From: an uncultured Collinsella sp.
Lineage (GTDB): Bacteria > Actinomycetota > Coriobacteriia > Coriobacteriales > Coriobacteriaceae
Length of the DNA stretch: 39,163 nt
NCBI GenBank assembly: GCA_902496275.1
Contig: CABVAC010000016.1
Location: 1 to 39,163, forward strand
Reading direction: 5' to 3'
The position numbers and the translations under genes are program-made. The notes beneath the pieces were generated by a model. The model did no database searches, was not told the DNA's origin, and saw only the letters and a program-made list of their open reading frames with translations. Shown here piece after piece: positions 25,291-33,780 of the stretch. Numbering within the stretch: position 1 is the stretch's first letter; every line of letters starts with the position of its first letter.

Positions 25291-27123
25291 ATGGCTCGAC
25301 TGCATGTAATGGAACGCAGCCACGCTCAGGCCGTCATGGACGACCTGCACGATGCACTCGGACGCCGTCTGGCGGTGAGTTCGCTCGCCCCGTGTCCCGT
25401 TGAGTTTACGGCAGCGCTCGTCAACCTGTGCTCCACCCAGAGCTGCGGCAAGTGCACGCCCTGTCGCGTGGGCCTGAGCGCGCTGAGCGACCTGCTCGCC
25501 GATGTGCTCGAAGGGCGCGCCGATGAGTCCACGCTCAACCTGATTGAGCGCACGGCCCGCACCATCTACCTTTCGAGCGATTGCGCCATCGGCTACGAGG
25601 CCGGCGCCATGGCGCTCACGGCCATTCGCGGCTTTCGCGACGACTTTGAGCACCACATCCGCGAGCATTCCTGCGGCTTTGACCGCGAGGCCCGCGTCCC
25701 GTGCGTCTCGGGCTGTCCGGCGCACGTCGACATTCCCGGGTACATTTCGCTCGTCGAGGCCGGCCGCTATGCCGATGCCGTCAAGGTCATCCGCAAGAAC
25801 AATCCGCTGCCGCTCGTCTGCGGCTTGGTGTGCGAGCATCCCTGCGAGATGCACTGCCGCCGCGGCATGGTCGACGACCCCATGAACATCCTCGCCCTCA
25901 AGCGCTTTGCCGTTGAACACAGTGACCTCAACGACCATAAGCCGCATGTAGTGGACAACACCGGTAAGCGCGTCGCCGTGATCGGCGGCGGCCCGGCCGG
26001 CCTTTCCTGTGCCTACTACCTGGCCGTGATGGGCCACAAGGTGACCATCTTTGAGCAGCGCCACCACCTGGGCGGCATGCTACGCTACGGCATCCCCAGC
26101 TATCGTCTGCCGCGCGAGCGCTTGCAGGCCGAGATCGACTGGATCTTGAGCGCCGGTATCGACGTTGAGCTCGACCACTCCGTCAACGGCGAGGAGCTTG
26201 CCCGCCTGCGCGACGAGTTCGATGCCGTCTACCTGGCCATCGGTGCCCACAGCGATAAGAAGCTCGGCCTTCCGGGCGAAGAGGCGCCCGGCGTGGAGTC
26301 GGCCGTCAAGATGCTGCGCGCCATCGGTGACGACGAGCTGCCCGACCTGAGCGGCCAGCGCGTGTGCGTCATCGGCGGCGGCAACGTGGCCATGGACGTG
26401 GCGCGCTCTGCCGTGCGCTGCGGCGCCGAAAAGGTAAGCATCGTCTACCGCCGTCGCATCTGCGATATGACGGCTCAGGACGCCGAAATCGCCGGCGCCC
26501 AGGCCGAGGGTTGCGAGGTTCTGGAGCTCACGGCGCCGCTCGCCATCGAGACGGGCGAAGATGGTCGCGTGAGCGGCCTGCGCGTGCAACCGCAGATTAT
26601 CGGCGAGCCCCGTCGCGGTCGTCCGGCCCCGCGTGCCGCCGCGACGCCCGAGCGCGTCATCCCCTGCGAGCGCGTGTTTGTTGCCATTGGCCAGGACATC
26701 GACTCCAAGCCGTTTGAGGACATGGGCATCGCCTGCAAGTGGGGCTGCGTGGTCACCGACTCGGACGGTGCCGTGCCCAACTTCGATGGCCTCTTTAGCG
26801 GCGGCGACTGCCAGACCGGTCCCGCCACCGTCATCCGTGCCATCAACGCCGGTCGCGTGGCTTCGGCAAATATCGACCGCTACCTGGGCTTCGACCACAA
26901 GATTAAGCTCGAGGTTGAGCTGCCGACCGTTCAGTTTAAGGGCAAGCACGAGTGCGGCCGCTGCGAGCTGGGCGAGCGCGAGGCCGGCGAGCGCATTCAC
27001 GATTGGAATCTGGTCGAACAGGGCCTTACCGAGGAGGAGGCACGCCAAGAGGCGAGCCGCTGCCTGCGCTGCGACCACTTTGGCTTTGGTGCGTTCCGCG
27101 GAGGGAGGAACCTGGAATGGTAG
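25291..27123 (+). CDS. NuoF-type Fe-S / GltD-like FAD oxidoreductase fusion
   Basis: A 610-residue fusion. Residues about 45-130 match the C-terminal 4Fe-4S region of NuoF/HydB (QSCGKCTPCRVG, then SSDCAIG), but the NuoF NADH/FMN domain is absent. A GltD-like module follows: Cys clusters CVSGCPAHVDIPGY and CGLVCEHPCEMHC for 4Fe-4S centres, FAD motif VIGGGPAGLSC (about 231), GGMLRYGIPSYRLP, NAD(P) motif VIGGGNVAMD (about 365) and a second FAD contact FSGGDCQTG. A C-terminal CGRC...CLRC set (about 554-595) may hold another cluster. It probably passes electrons between NAD(P)H and the hydrogenase encoded next. ATG 25291 follows GAGAGGGG by 5 nt. Its stop overlaps the hydrogenase start by 7 bp, so the two are coupled. 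Confidence 0.88.
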   Translation: MARLHVMERSHAQAVMDDLHDALGRRLAVSSLAPCPVEFTAALVNLCSTQSCGKCTPCRVGLSALSDLLADVLEGRADESTLNLIERTARTIYLSSDCAIGYEAGAMALTAIRGFRDDFEHHIREHSCGFDREARVPCVSGCPAHVDIPGYISLVEAGRYADAVKVIRKNNPLPLVCGLVCEHPCEMHCRRGMVDDPMNILALKRFAVEHSDLNDHKPHVVDNTGKRVAVIGGGPAGLSCAYYLAVMGHKVTIFEQRHHLGGMLRYGIPSYRLPRERLQAEIDWILSAGIDVELDHSVNGEELARLRDEFDAVYLAIGAHSDKKLGLPGEEAPGVESAVKMLRAIGDDELPDLSGQRVCVIGGGNVAMDVARSAVRCGAEKVSIVYRRRICDMTAQDAEIAGAQAEGCEVLELTAPLAIETGEDGRVSGLRVQPQIIGEPRRGRPAPRAAATPERVIPCERVFVAIGQDIDSKPFEDMGIACKWGCVVTDSDGAVPNFDGLFSGGDCQTGPATVIRAINAGRVASANIDRYLGFDHKIKLEVELPTVQFKGKHECGRCELGEREAGERIHDWNLVEQGLTEEEARQEASRCLRCDHFGFGAFRGGRNLEW

Positions 27124-28928
27124 AGCTCAACAAAATCACCGTCGGCGATAACAGCGAAAACGGAGCGCACAACATGGTCAGGCTCATTATCGATAACTGC
27201 GAAGTCGTGGTGCCCGAGCACACCACGATCCTGGATGCGGCCAAGTCCGTCGGCATTCAGATTCCCACCCTGTGCTACCTGCGCGATCTAAACGAGATTG
27301 GCGGCTGCCGCGTGTGCGTGGTCGAGGTTGAGGGCTGCGACCAGCTGGTTGCCGCCTGCAACAACTACGTGCTCGACGGCATGGTGGTCCACACCAACAG
27401 CCCCAAGGCCCGCGAGGCCCGTCGCACCAACGTGCAGCTGCTGCTGTCCCAGCACGATTCGCGGTGCACGAGCTGCGTGCGCAGCGGCAACTGCAACCTG
27501 CAGACCATCGCCAACGACCTGGGCATTTTCTATCTGCCGTATCAAAGGCATTTGGCGGGCGAGGGCTGGGATTTCGATTTTCCCATCATCCGCGAAAACG
27601 ACAAGTGCATTAAATGCATGCGCTGCATCAAGGTGTGCGAGAGCGTGCAGGGCCTAGGGATTTGGGACCTGACCAACCGCGCCACACATACCGCCGTGGG
27701 TACCCGCGGGCGCGCGCCGATCGGCAAGACCGATTGCGTCGCCTGCGGTCAGTGCATCACGCATTGTCCGACGGGCGCGCTGCGCGAGCGCGACGATACC
27801 GAGACCGTGTTTGACGCGCTCGCTAATCCTGACAAGATCGTGTTGGTGCAGATTGCGCCGGCCGTGCGTAGCGCCTGGGGCGAGGAGCTCGGCATTCCGC
27901 GCGAGGAGGCTACCGTCGAGCGCCTGGCTTGCGCGCTGCGCCGCGTGGGCCTTGAGTACGTGTTCGACACCGACTTCTCGGCTGATCTCACCATTATGGA
28001 GGAGGGCTCCGAGCTGCTCGAGCGCCTGGGCGCCGCCGCTAAGGGTGAGGACGATAGCCGCGGCTGGCCCATGTTCACGAGCTGCTGCCCGGGCTGGGTG
28101 CGCTTTGTGAAGGCGCGCTATCCGGAGTTTGTCGACAGCCTGTCCACGTCCAAGTCGCCGCAGCAGATGTTCGGCGCCATCGCCAAGACCTACTACGCCA
28201 AGGTGCTGGGCGTGGAGCCCGAGCGTCTGTTTGTGGTGTCCGTGATGCCGTGCACGGCCAAGAAGGCCGAGTGCGCGCTGCCGAGCATGGTGGGCGAGGA
28301 CGGCACGCCCGATGTGGACGTTGCGCTGACGGTGCGCGAGATGGTGCGCATGATCCGCGCGAGCCACGTGAGCGTGGACACGCTGGTCGAGGAGCCGCTC
28401 GATACGCCGCTGGGCTTTGGCACGGGCGCGGGTGTGATCTTTGGCGCCACGGGCGGCGTGATGGAGGCCGCCGTGCGCTCGGCCTATTACCTGGTGACGG
28501 GCAAGAACCCCGACGCCGACTTCTTTACCGATGTGCGCGGCCTGGACGGCTGGAAGGAAGCCGTCGCCGATATCGATGGTACCAAGGTGCGCGTCGCCGT
28601 GGCGCACGGGCTGGGCAACGCCGCCCGTCTGCTCGACGCGATTCGCGACGGCCGCGTGAGCTATGACTTCGTTGAGGTCATGGCGTGCCCGGGCGGCTGT
28701 GTCGGTGGCGGCGGTCAGCCCATCCACGACGGCTGTGAGCTGGCAGCCGAGCGTGGCCAGGTGCTCTGGGGCCTCGATGCGAAGGCGGACATTCGCTTCT
28801 CGCACGAGAATCCCGATGTCCAGGCGTGCTACAGCGAGTTTTTGGGCGCGCCGCTCTCGCCGCTGGCCGAGGAGCTGCTGCATACCGACCATCACGCATG
28901 GACGATGCCTAACGAGGGGACGTGCTAG
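27117..28928 (+). CDS. hydA: [FeFe] hydrogenase, catalytic subunit (HydA-type)
   Basis: A 603-residue group A [FeFe] hydrogenase that interconverts H2 and protons plus electrons. N-terminal 2Fe-2S domain (TLCYLRDLNEIGGCRVC, later a fourth Cys), a His-ligated cluster (HDSRCTSCVRSGNC), then two 4Fe-4S sets (CIKCMRCIKVC and CVACGQCITHCP). The H-cluster domain has all three signatures: L1 TSCCPGW (about residue 320), L2 MPCTAKKAE (about 378) and L3 EVMACPGGCVGGGGQP (about 520). A C-terminal segment like the small subunit ends near HTDHHAW. The start ATG 27117 has GGGAGG 8 nt upstream; ATG 27174 would also give a full first domain. Maturases HydE, HydF and HydG are not in the window and must be elsewhere. 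Confidence 0.96.
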   Translation: MVELNKITVGDNSENGAHNMVRLIIDNCEVVVPEHTTILDAAKSVGIQIPTLCYLRDLNEIGGCRVCVVEVEGCDQLVAACNNYVLDGMVVHTNSPKAREARRTNVQLLLSQHDSRCTSCVRSGNCNLQTIANDLGIFYLPYQRHLAGEGWDFDFPIIRENDKCIKCMRCIKVCESVQGLGIWDLTNRATHTAVGTRGRAPIGKTDCVACGQCITHCPTGALRERDDTETVFDALANPDKIVLVQIAPAVRSAWGEELGIPREEATVERLACALRRVGLEYVFDTDFSADLTIMEEGSELLERLGAAAKGEDDSRGWPMFTSCCPGWVRFVKARYPEFVDSLSTSKSPQQMFGAIAKTYYAKVLGVEPERLFVVSVMPCTAKKAECALPSMVGEDGTPDVDVALTVREMVRMIRASHVSVDTLVEEPLDTPLGFGTGAGVIFGATGGVMEAAVRSAYYLVTGKNPDADFFTDVRGLDGWKEAVADIDGTKVRVAVAHGLGNAARLLDAIRDGRVSYDFVEVMACPGGCVGGGGQPIHDGCELAAERGQVLWGLDAKADIRFSHENPDVQACYSEFLGAPLSPLAEELLHTDHHAWTMPNEGTC

Positions 28929-28930
28929 CG

Positions 28931-29986
28931 ATGCGCGCGTTTGATGTTGAGATGTCGCGCCGGGGGTTTGCCTCGGCGCTTGCCGCGGGCGCGCTGTCGC
29001 TTGCGCTCGCGGGCTGTGGCGGCGGGGCCGCGGGGGCCGGGTCTGCTGCAGGCTCGGCTGCCGCGGACGGCGTCAGTGCCGCCGCAGAGCCGGTCGAGGT
29101 GCATGTCGCCTCGCTCAAGGGGCCGACGTCGATCGGTCTGGTGCGGTTTATGGATCAGGCGGCCGATGGCGAGACGGACAATGAGTTCGACTTTGCGATC
29201 AACACTGCCGCCGACGAGATCGTGCCCAAGGTCATTCAGGGCGATGTCGATATCGCCCTAGTGCCCGCCAACGTGGCGAGCGTGCTCTACAACAAGACCG
29301 AGGGCGCGGTGCAGGTCATCGACATCAACACGCTGGGCGTGCTGAACGTTGTGACGGGCGACGCGAGTGTGGCCTCGTTTGGCGATCTGGCGGGCCATAC
29401 TGTCTATATGACGGGCAAGGGCACCACGCCGGAGTACGTCATGAACTACTTGCTGGAGCGCGCGGGCCTGACCGGCCAGGTGGCGCTTGAGTTTAAGAGC
29501 GAGCCCACCGAGGTGCTGTCGGCGTTGCTTGTCGACCCGTCCGCCGTGGGCGTGCTGCCGGAGCCGTTCAAGACCGCTGCCATCGCCAAGAGCGAAGGCA
29601 AGCTGTCGGCGCCGGTGAGCCTGACCGATGTGTGGGATGAGCTAGCGGGTGACACGGGTTCGCGCCTGCTGACGGGCGTGACCGTGGTGCGCCGTGCCTT
29701 TGCCGAGGAGCATCCCGAGGCCGTGGCGGAATTCTTGCGCTGCCATGAGGCGAGCGTGAAGGCCGTCAATGCGGCGCCGGCAGATTGGGCACAGGCCGTG
29801 GTCGATGCGGGTATCGTCGATAACGCCGCGATTGCTGAAAAGGCGATTCCCGGGTGCATGCTCGTGTGCCAGACGGGGAAGGATATGAAGGCGGCGCTCG
29901 GTGGGTACCTGCAGGTGCTGGCCGATGCGGACGCGAGCGCCGTGGGCGGCAAGCTCCCGGCTGATGATTTCTATTACATGGAGTAG
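28931..29986 (+). CDS. ABC-type solute-binding lipoprotein (NitT/TauT/ThiY-like)
   Basis: A 351-residue substrate-binding protein. The signal peptide contains a twin-arginine motif (MSRRGFAS) followed by a hydrophobic stretch and lipobox LAGC, so it may be a Tat-exported lipoprotein. The mature part resembles the NMT1/SsuA/ThiY periplasmic-binding fold: VHVASLKGPTSIGLVRFM, DFAINTAADEIVPKVIQGDVDIALVP, and VYMTGKGTTPEYVMNYLLERAGL. The ligand is unknown; family members bind nitrate, sulfonates, pyrimidine precursors or similar small molecules. The start is ATG 28931 (AGGGG 11 nt upstream); GTG 28922 lies too near the site. It begins 2 bp after the hydrogenase stop and 3 bp before the permease-ATPase gene, so it belongs to that operon. 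Confidence 0.88.
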   Translation: MRAFDVEMSRRGFASALAAGALSLALAGCGGGAAGAGSAAGSAAADGVSAAAEPVEVHVASLKGPTSIGLVRFMDQAADGETDNEFDFAINTAADEIVPKVIQGDVDIALVPANVASVLYNKTEGAVQVIDINTLGVLNVVTGDASVASFGDLAGHTVYMTGKGTTPEYVMNYLLERAGLTGQVALEFKSEPTEVLSALLVDPSAVGVLPEPFKTAAIAKSEGKLSAPVSLTDVWDELAGDTGSRLLTGVTVVRRAFAEEHPEAVAEFLRCHEASVKAVNAAPADWAQAVVDAGIVDNAAIAEKAIPGCMLVCQTGKDMKAALGGYLQVLADADASAVGGKLPADDFYYME

Positions 29987-29989
29987 CCC

Positions 29990-31366
29990 GTGCGTGCGTT
30001 TGCTCGACAAATGACAGAGCGTATGAAGGCGGTGACGGCAGCAGGTGCCGTTGCTGCCTTTTGGCTTGCCGTGTGGGTCTTTGCAGCAGCACTGGTGGCG
30101 CAGCCGTTGATTTTGCCGGGGCCAGGCACTGTTGCGATGGCGTTGCTGCGCCTGGTGTGCGATGGCGGTACCTGGGCGATTTTGGCGGGCTCGGGCGCGC
30201 GGATATTGGGCGGGCTGGCGCTTGCCGCGGTGTGTGGTGGCGTGCTGGCCGGGATTTCGTCACGTTCGCGTGCGTTTGCCCGCCTGGTGGCGCCGGCGCT
30301 GTCGTTTGTCAAGGCGACGCCGGTTGCCTGCGTGGTGGTCCTGCTGCTCATTTGGCTGGGATCGGCGCGCGTGAGCATCGCCGCGGTCTTTTTGATGGCG
30401 CTGCCGGGCGTGTATTTTTCGCTGGTCGAGGGCTTGACGCAAGCGGATAGGCCGCTGGAGCAGATGTTCCGCCTGCATGGCGTGCGGGGCTGGCGACTGT
30501 TTTGCGCCCATACCTGGCGTGAAGTCCTGCCGTTTGCGCTTTCGTGTGCCCGTGCCGTGATCGGCATGAGCTGGAAGGCCGGCGTGGCAGCGGAGCTCAT
30601 CGGCATGGCGGTGGGCACCGTGGGCGAGCGCATCTATCAGGCGAAGTTGCTCATCGAGACGGCTGACCTGCTGGCGTGGACCGTGCTAGTCGTTGCCGCC
30701 TCGTGGGCATGCGAGCGCGTGCTGGTGTGGTTGCTGTGGGCTTCGGGGCCCGTGGCGTGGCGCGCGGCCGTGCGGGCGCATGGGCGTGGTAATCGCGGGC
30801 GTGCGGGGGCTGCGAGCGATGGCGCTGCAACGGAGCTTGCGCTTGCCGTGGGCGATCGTGCGCCCTGGGCGCCGGCGCTGGACGGTCTGGTGCTCAATGT
30901 GCCCGTGGGTGGGCGTATCTGTGTGATGGGTGCTTCGGGCATGGGCAAGTCGACGCTGCTTTCGTTGGCAGCGGGGGAGTGCTCGCCGTGCTCGATGGTG
31001 TTTCAGGATGCACGCTTGGCCGAGTCCGCCTCGGCGCTGGATAACGTGCTGGTGTGCGCCGATGCGCGTGTGGATGCTTCGAGCGCCGCGGCATTGCTGC
31101 GCCTGCTGGTGCCGGGAGTCGATGTGGATGCTCGCGTGGCCGAGCTTTCGGGCGGGCAGCGCCGTCGCGTCGAGATTGCTCGAGCCCTGCTGTGCCCGGG
31201 CGGCGCGGTGATTCTTGACGAGCCCTTTACCGGCCTGGATGCCGCCGCGCGCGATGCGACGACCAAGGTCGTGCTCGACCTGCTCGACGGCCGCATGCTG
31301 TTGCTTGCCACACACGATGCCGCTGACGCTCGGGCCCTCAATATCTCGGACATCATTACGCTCTAA
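29990..31366 (+). CDS. Fused ABC permease-ATPase (SsuC + SsuB-like)
   Basis: A 458-residue fusion, GTG start with GGAG 8 nt upstream. Residues about 12-245 are a BPD-type permease with six hydrophobic segments, LILPGPGTVAMALLRL near the start, and the EAA-like loop ADRPLEQMFRLHGVRGW. After a basic linker comes an ABC ATPase: Walker A GASGMGKST (about 314-322), Q-loop FQD (Gln339), signature LSGGQRRRVE (from about 386), Walker B VILDEPF, D-loop GLD and switch ATHD. Only about 18 residues separate Walker A and the Q-loop, roughly half the usual number, so the antiparallel sheet is trimmed. With the preceding lipoprotein it forms a two-gene importer. Permease and ATPase are normally separate genes in this family. 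Confidence 0.9.
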   Translation: MRAFARQMTERMKAVTAAGAVAAFWLAVWVFAAALVAQPLILPGPGTVAMALLRLVCDGGTWAILAGSGARILGGLALAAVCGGVLAGISSRSRAFARLVAPALSFVKATPVACVVVLLLIWLGSARVSIAAVFLMALPGVYFSLVEGLTQADRPLEQMFRLHGVRGWRLFCAHTWREVLPFALSCARAVIGMSWKAGVAAELIGMAVGTVGERIYQAKLLIETADLLAWTVLVVAASWACERVLVWLLWASGPVAWRAAVRAHGRGNRGRAGAASDGAATELALAVGDRAPWAPALDGLVLNVPVGGRICVMGASGMGKSTLLSLAAGECSPCSMVFQDARLAESASALDNVLVCADARVDASSAAALLRLLVPGVDVDARVAELSGGQRRRVEIARALLCPGGAVILDEPFTGLDAAARDATTKVVLDLLDGRMLLLATHDAADARALNISDIITL

Positions 31367-31386
31367 ATACTTACTCAGCAACAAAA

Positions 31387-31416
31387 TGATCCGTTTTTCT
31401 CCGTTCCCATGGGGTC
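31387..31416. repeat. TGATCCG...CCGTTCCC element, degenerate copy
   Basis: It starts TGATCCGTTTTTCTCCG and continues TTCCCATGGGGTC, a near match to the 31-bp motif at 25000-25030 and 31783-31813. It lies 20 bp after the stop of the permease-ATPase gene. Confidence 0.75.
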
Positions 31417-31423
31417 GGGCATG

Positions 31424-31467
31424 GTATTCTATATGCGGGGTAATACTTAGGAATACCAAGTAATACC
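31424..31467 (+). promoter_or_regulatory. Operator-like repeats before antitoxin gene
   Basis: GGTAATACTT (31439-31448) and AAGTAATACC (31458-31467) are inverted with one mismatch, and AGGAATACC lies between them. A further GGTATTC at 31423-31429 opposes GAATACC. Overlapping inverted sites of this kind are typical of autoregulated antitoxin promoters. TATTCT near 31425 could be a -10. Confidence 0.5.
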
Positions 31468-31580
31468 AACGCCGTAGAACAAACTCCAGATGCGGGCCAA
31501 TCGGGTTGCCTTCACAGCCCGTCGCCCAGCCGCGTGGTCCGCATCCATCCGCACCACCGTCGTTTCAAAAAGGAAGCGCC

Positions 31581-31781
31581 ATGGCAGAACACATGACCCC
31601 GGTTGTCGCGAAGGTCTTGCCCGAGGAAAAGGCGGCCTTCGCGGCGGCAACCCAGCTCGTAGGCACCACGCCGTCCAACGCTATCCGCATGTTTATCGCC
31701 GCGTTCAATCGCTGCGGCACCTTTCCGTTCGACATTTCGCCCAGCGGGGCCTTTGGCACTGCGCCCGATTCTCATCAATAA
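31581..31781 (+). CDS. RelB/DinJ-family antitoxin-like protein, orphan
   Basis: A 66-residue protein. The ribbon-helix-helix-like region AAATQLVGTTPSNAIRMFIAAF followed by CGTFPFDI matches the RelB/DinJ antitoxin pattern (typically ...SPSTAIRMFL...LPFDL). Such proteins dimerise, bind their own promoter and neutralise a RelE/YafQ-type toxin. ATG 31581 has AAAGGA upstream; the open frame continues further up but without a start site. No toxin gene follows: the next gene is a CPBP protease 83 bp away. The antitoxin may be an orphan, a remnant, or a stand-alone regulator. Possible operator repeats lie at 31424-31467. Confidence 0.75.
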   Translation: MAEHMTPVVAKVLPEEKAAFAAATQLVGTTPSNAIRMFIAAFNRCGTFPFDISPSGAFGTAPDSHQ

Positions 31782-31782
31782 G

Positions 31783-31813
31783 TGATCCGTTTTCCTCCGT
31801 CCCCATGGGATCA
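31783..31813. repeat. TGATCCG...CCGTCCCC element, short copy
   Basis: Matches 25000-25030 at all but one position. TGATCC and GGGATCA at its ends form a short stem. It lies 1 bp after the antitoxin stop codon and does not carry the second long arm seen at 25044-25063. Confidence 0.85.
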
Positions 31814-31864
31814 GCTCTCTGCCGAGTTGTGGTAGAACTAGGGAACGGTTTTGAGGAGGTTGGC

Positions 31865-32779
31865 ATGCTCAATGCGATGATTTGGGCGCTTGCCTGTTTT
31901 GGCGTTGTCGCTGCCGATATAGCCCTGAGCGTGGTTCTGTTTTCAGTTCTCGATGCCGTATCGGTGCTGACGGGCTATCCGATCGGCAATCTCGATATCC
32001 AATGGTTCCAGGCTGCCGCTCAGACGGCGTCGTTTTTGATGGCGCTGCTGTGGTGGCGTTATTTGTGGCCGCGCTCGTTTATGGCGCGCTGGCAGGGCGA
32101 GCGCCCGCTTGGCGGGGGAGCGCGTGGGGCGTGGAAACGCATCGCCTGCGTTATCGTGATCGGCCTTGCCCTGCAGGTGGTCGTTGGCTACGTGACCGAC
32201 GCTGTGCTGTCGCTGTTACCCGAGGCGGCGGCCGATTACAGCGAACTTGTCGAGGAGACGGGCATGGGCGACACGAGCTATCTGGCCGTCCTGACCACGG
32301 TGCTCGGCGCTCCGTTTTGCGAGGAACTGCTGGTGCGCGGTATCATTTTTGAGTTTTCGCTCCGAGCATTTAACCCGCAGTGCCGTCCGCTCTGGAAACG
32401 CCGGCGTCGCGCACGGGCGCAAGACGTAGCCATGGTGCCCTGGGCGGCCCCGAGTACCTGGGGCGTCGCCGCGGCGATTGTGCTGCAGGCGGCGGTCTTT
32501 GGCTTTATGCATATGAACTGGGTGCAGGGCTGCTACGCCGGCGCCGCCGGTCTGGTCTTTGGCTGGGTGCTCGTGACCACTGGAAAGCTCCGCTACACGA
32601 TCCTGCTGCACTTTGCCTTTAACGCCGGGTCGTACCTCATGGGTTTGCTGTGGTTTGTGAACACGCCGCTCGACGTGGTGGTCACGGTTGCCATCGCCGG
32701 CTTTGTGCTGGTAGAGGCGATGCGCTCGCTGCTTCGATTGTGCATTCCCGTGTCGCGCGAAGCTGATCGGTCTGAGTAA
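31865..32779 (+). CDS. CPBP-family intramembrane metalloprotease
   Basis: A 304-residue membrane protein with about seven or eight hydrophobic segments. The CPBP (Abi/CAAX-protease) motifs are present: EELLVRGIIFEF (EExxxR, about residue 157), FGFMHMNW (FxxxH, about 218) and a late LHFAFNAGSY (HxxxN, about 252), the ligands of the catalytic metal. Members process prenylated or other membrane proteins, or confer bacteriocin self-immunity; the substrate here is unknown. GAGGAGG at 31853-31859 with 5 nt spacing fixes the start at 31865. It converges on the AraC regulator gene with only 8 bp between stops and no terminator in the gap. Confidence 0.9.
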   Translation: MLNAMIWALACFGVVAADIALSVVLFSVLDAVSVLTGYPIGNLDIQWFQAAAQTASFLMALLWWRYLWPRSFMARWQGERPLGGGARGAWKRIACVIVIGLALQVVVGYVTDAVLSLLPEAAADYSELVEETGMGDTSYLAVLTTVLGAPFCEELLVRGIIFEFSLRAFNPQCRPLWKRRRRARAQDVAMVPWAAPSTWGVAAAIVLQAAVFGFMHMNWVQGCYAGAAGLVFGWVLVTTGKLRYTILLHFAFNAGSYLMGLLWFVNTPLDVVVTVAIAGFVLVEAMRSLLRLCIPVSREADRSE

Positions 32780-32787
32780 TAACGCCT

Positions 32788-33780
32788 TTAATTAGACCGA
32801 TGCGTCCTGAACGCACCTGGCGTTTCGCCGAATGCTTCTTTAAATTTTGAGTAAAAGAATGACATGTTGGAGATGCCGACTTTTCGGGCTACATACTGCA
32901 CGCTGCGCTCGGTGTTATTGAGAAGATATGCCGCCTCTGTGAGCTGCTGGTTGAGCTTGATTTGCGAAAACGTTTTGCCGGTTTTTTGCTTGATCAAGCT
33001 GCTGAGATAGCTGGTGCTATAACCCGTATCGCTCGCAATGCTTTCGAGTGTGCAGTCGCCGTAGCTTCGCTCAATATGATTCAGAATCGACACGATGCGT
33101 TCGTCCGACATGATCGCCTGGTTATCAGTTGCGGAGCGTCGGTACAGTCCTCGAATGAGAACAAGGAATAGGCTGACGGCGAGGTGCCTCATGAGTTCAT
33201 TGGAATAGGCATCTTTAAAGTGATATTCGATAAAGAGCATCTCGATGAGGCGTCGCGCATGTCGGGCGTATTCCTCTGGAAGAATGAGATATTTTCGGGC
33301 CTCGCGGTTTTTGGACACAAAATCAAATAGAAGATTCGTTAATGGTGACGCGCCGGGTAGCTGGCTCAGGAACAACGAATCGAACATTTCTTTTTTGAAG
33401 ACGATCGAAATGACGATATCATGCTCGCCCTTAACGTATGGAACGCTTCTGACTACGCCGGTGTTGCAAATGAGCACGTCGCCCTTTTTAAGGAGTAGTC
33501 GCCGTCCGTTGACGATAAACGTGCAGACGCCGTCGTACACGTAGTTAAGCTCCATATCCCGATTGATATGAGGAGGAATATCGGTAAAGCGCGACTCCTT
33601 GATAAGGCCCACGGGGTTTTCGTCGAGAGTTTCTTTCCAATCAAACAGATAGACCTCTTCGCCGTTAATGGTTGTGGTTTCCACCCTGTTATATCGCGGG
33701 CTGAGCTCTCCCGGATGTGTGCGATGCCACTCTTCGGTCTCGGTATGCGTATAGAGCAGCTGTTTGAGATTCGAATCCAT
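32788..33780 (-). CDS. AraC-family regulator of beta-glucoside genes
   Basis: A 330-residue regulator. The N-terminal cupin-like domain (about residues 60-140, with INRDMELNYVYDGVCTFIVNG and LLLKKGDVLICN) probably senses a sugar. The C-terminal double helix-turn-helix (about 230-330) contains ESIASDTGYSTSYLSSLIKQKTG and VQYVARKVGISNMSFFYSKFKEAFGETP, the AraC signature. It is divergent from a GH1 glycosidase and PTS gene, with 153 bp between start codons, so it very likely controls them. GGAG lies 8 nt before ATG 33780, and a minus-strand TATAAT (33825-33830) is a likely -10. The gene has lower GC than neighbouring genes. Confidence 0.92.
   Translation of the reverse strand: MDSNLKQLLYTHTETEEWHRTHPGELSPRYNRVETTTINGEEVYLFDWKETLDENPVGLIKESRFTDIPPHINRDMELNYVYDGVCTFIVNGRRLLLKKGDVLICNTGVVRSVPYVKGEHDIVISIVFKKEMFDSLFLSQLPGASPLTNLLFDFVSKNREARKYLILPEEYARHARRLIEMLFIEYHFKDAYSNELMRHLAVSLFLVLIRGLYRRSATDNQAIMSDERIVSILNHIERSYGDCTLESIASDTGYSTSYLSSLIKQKTGKTFSQIKLNQQLTEAAYLLNNTERSVQYVARKVGISNMSFFYSKFKEAFGETPGAFRTHRSN

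Noticed and set aside
27654..28895. 413-residue minus-strand frame opposite hydA
   Set aside because: It is a GC-rich shadow; the sense strand has the full H-cluster signatures.
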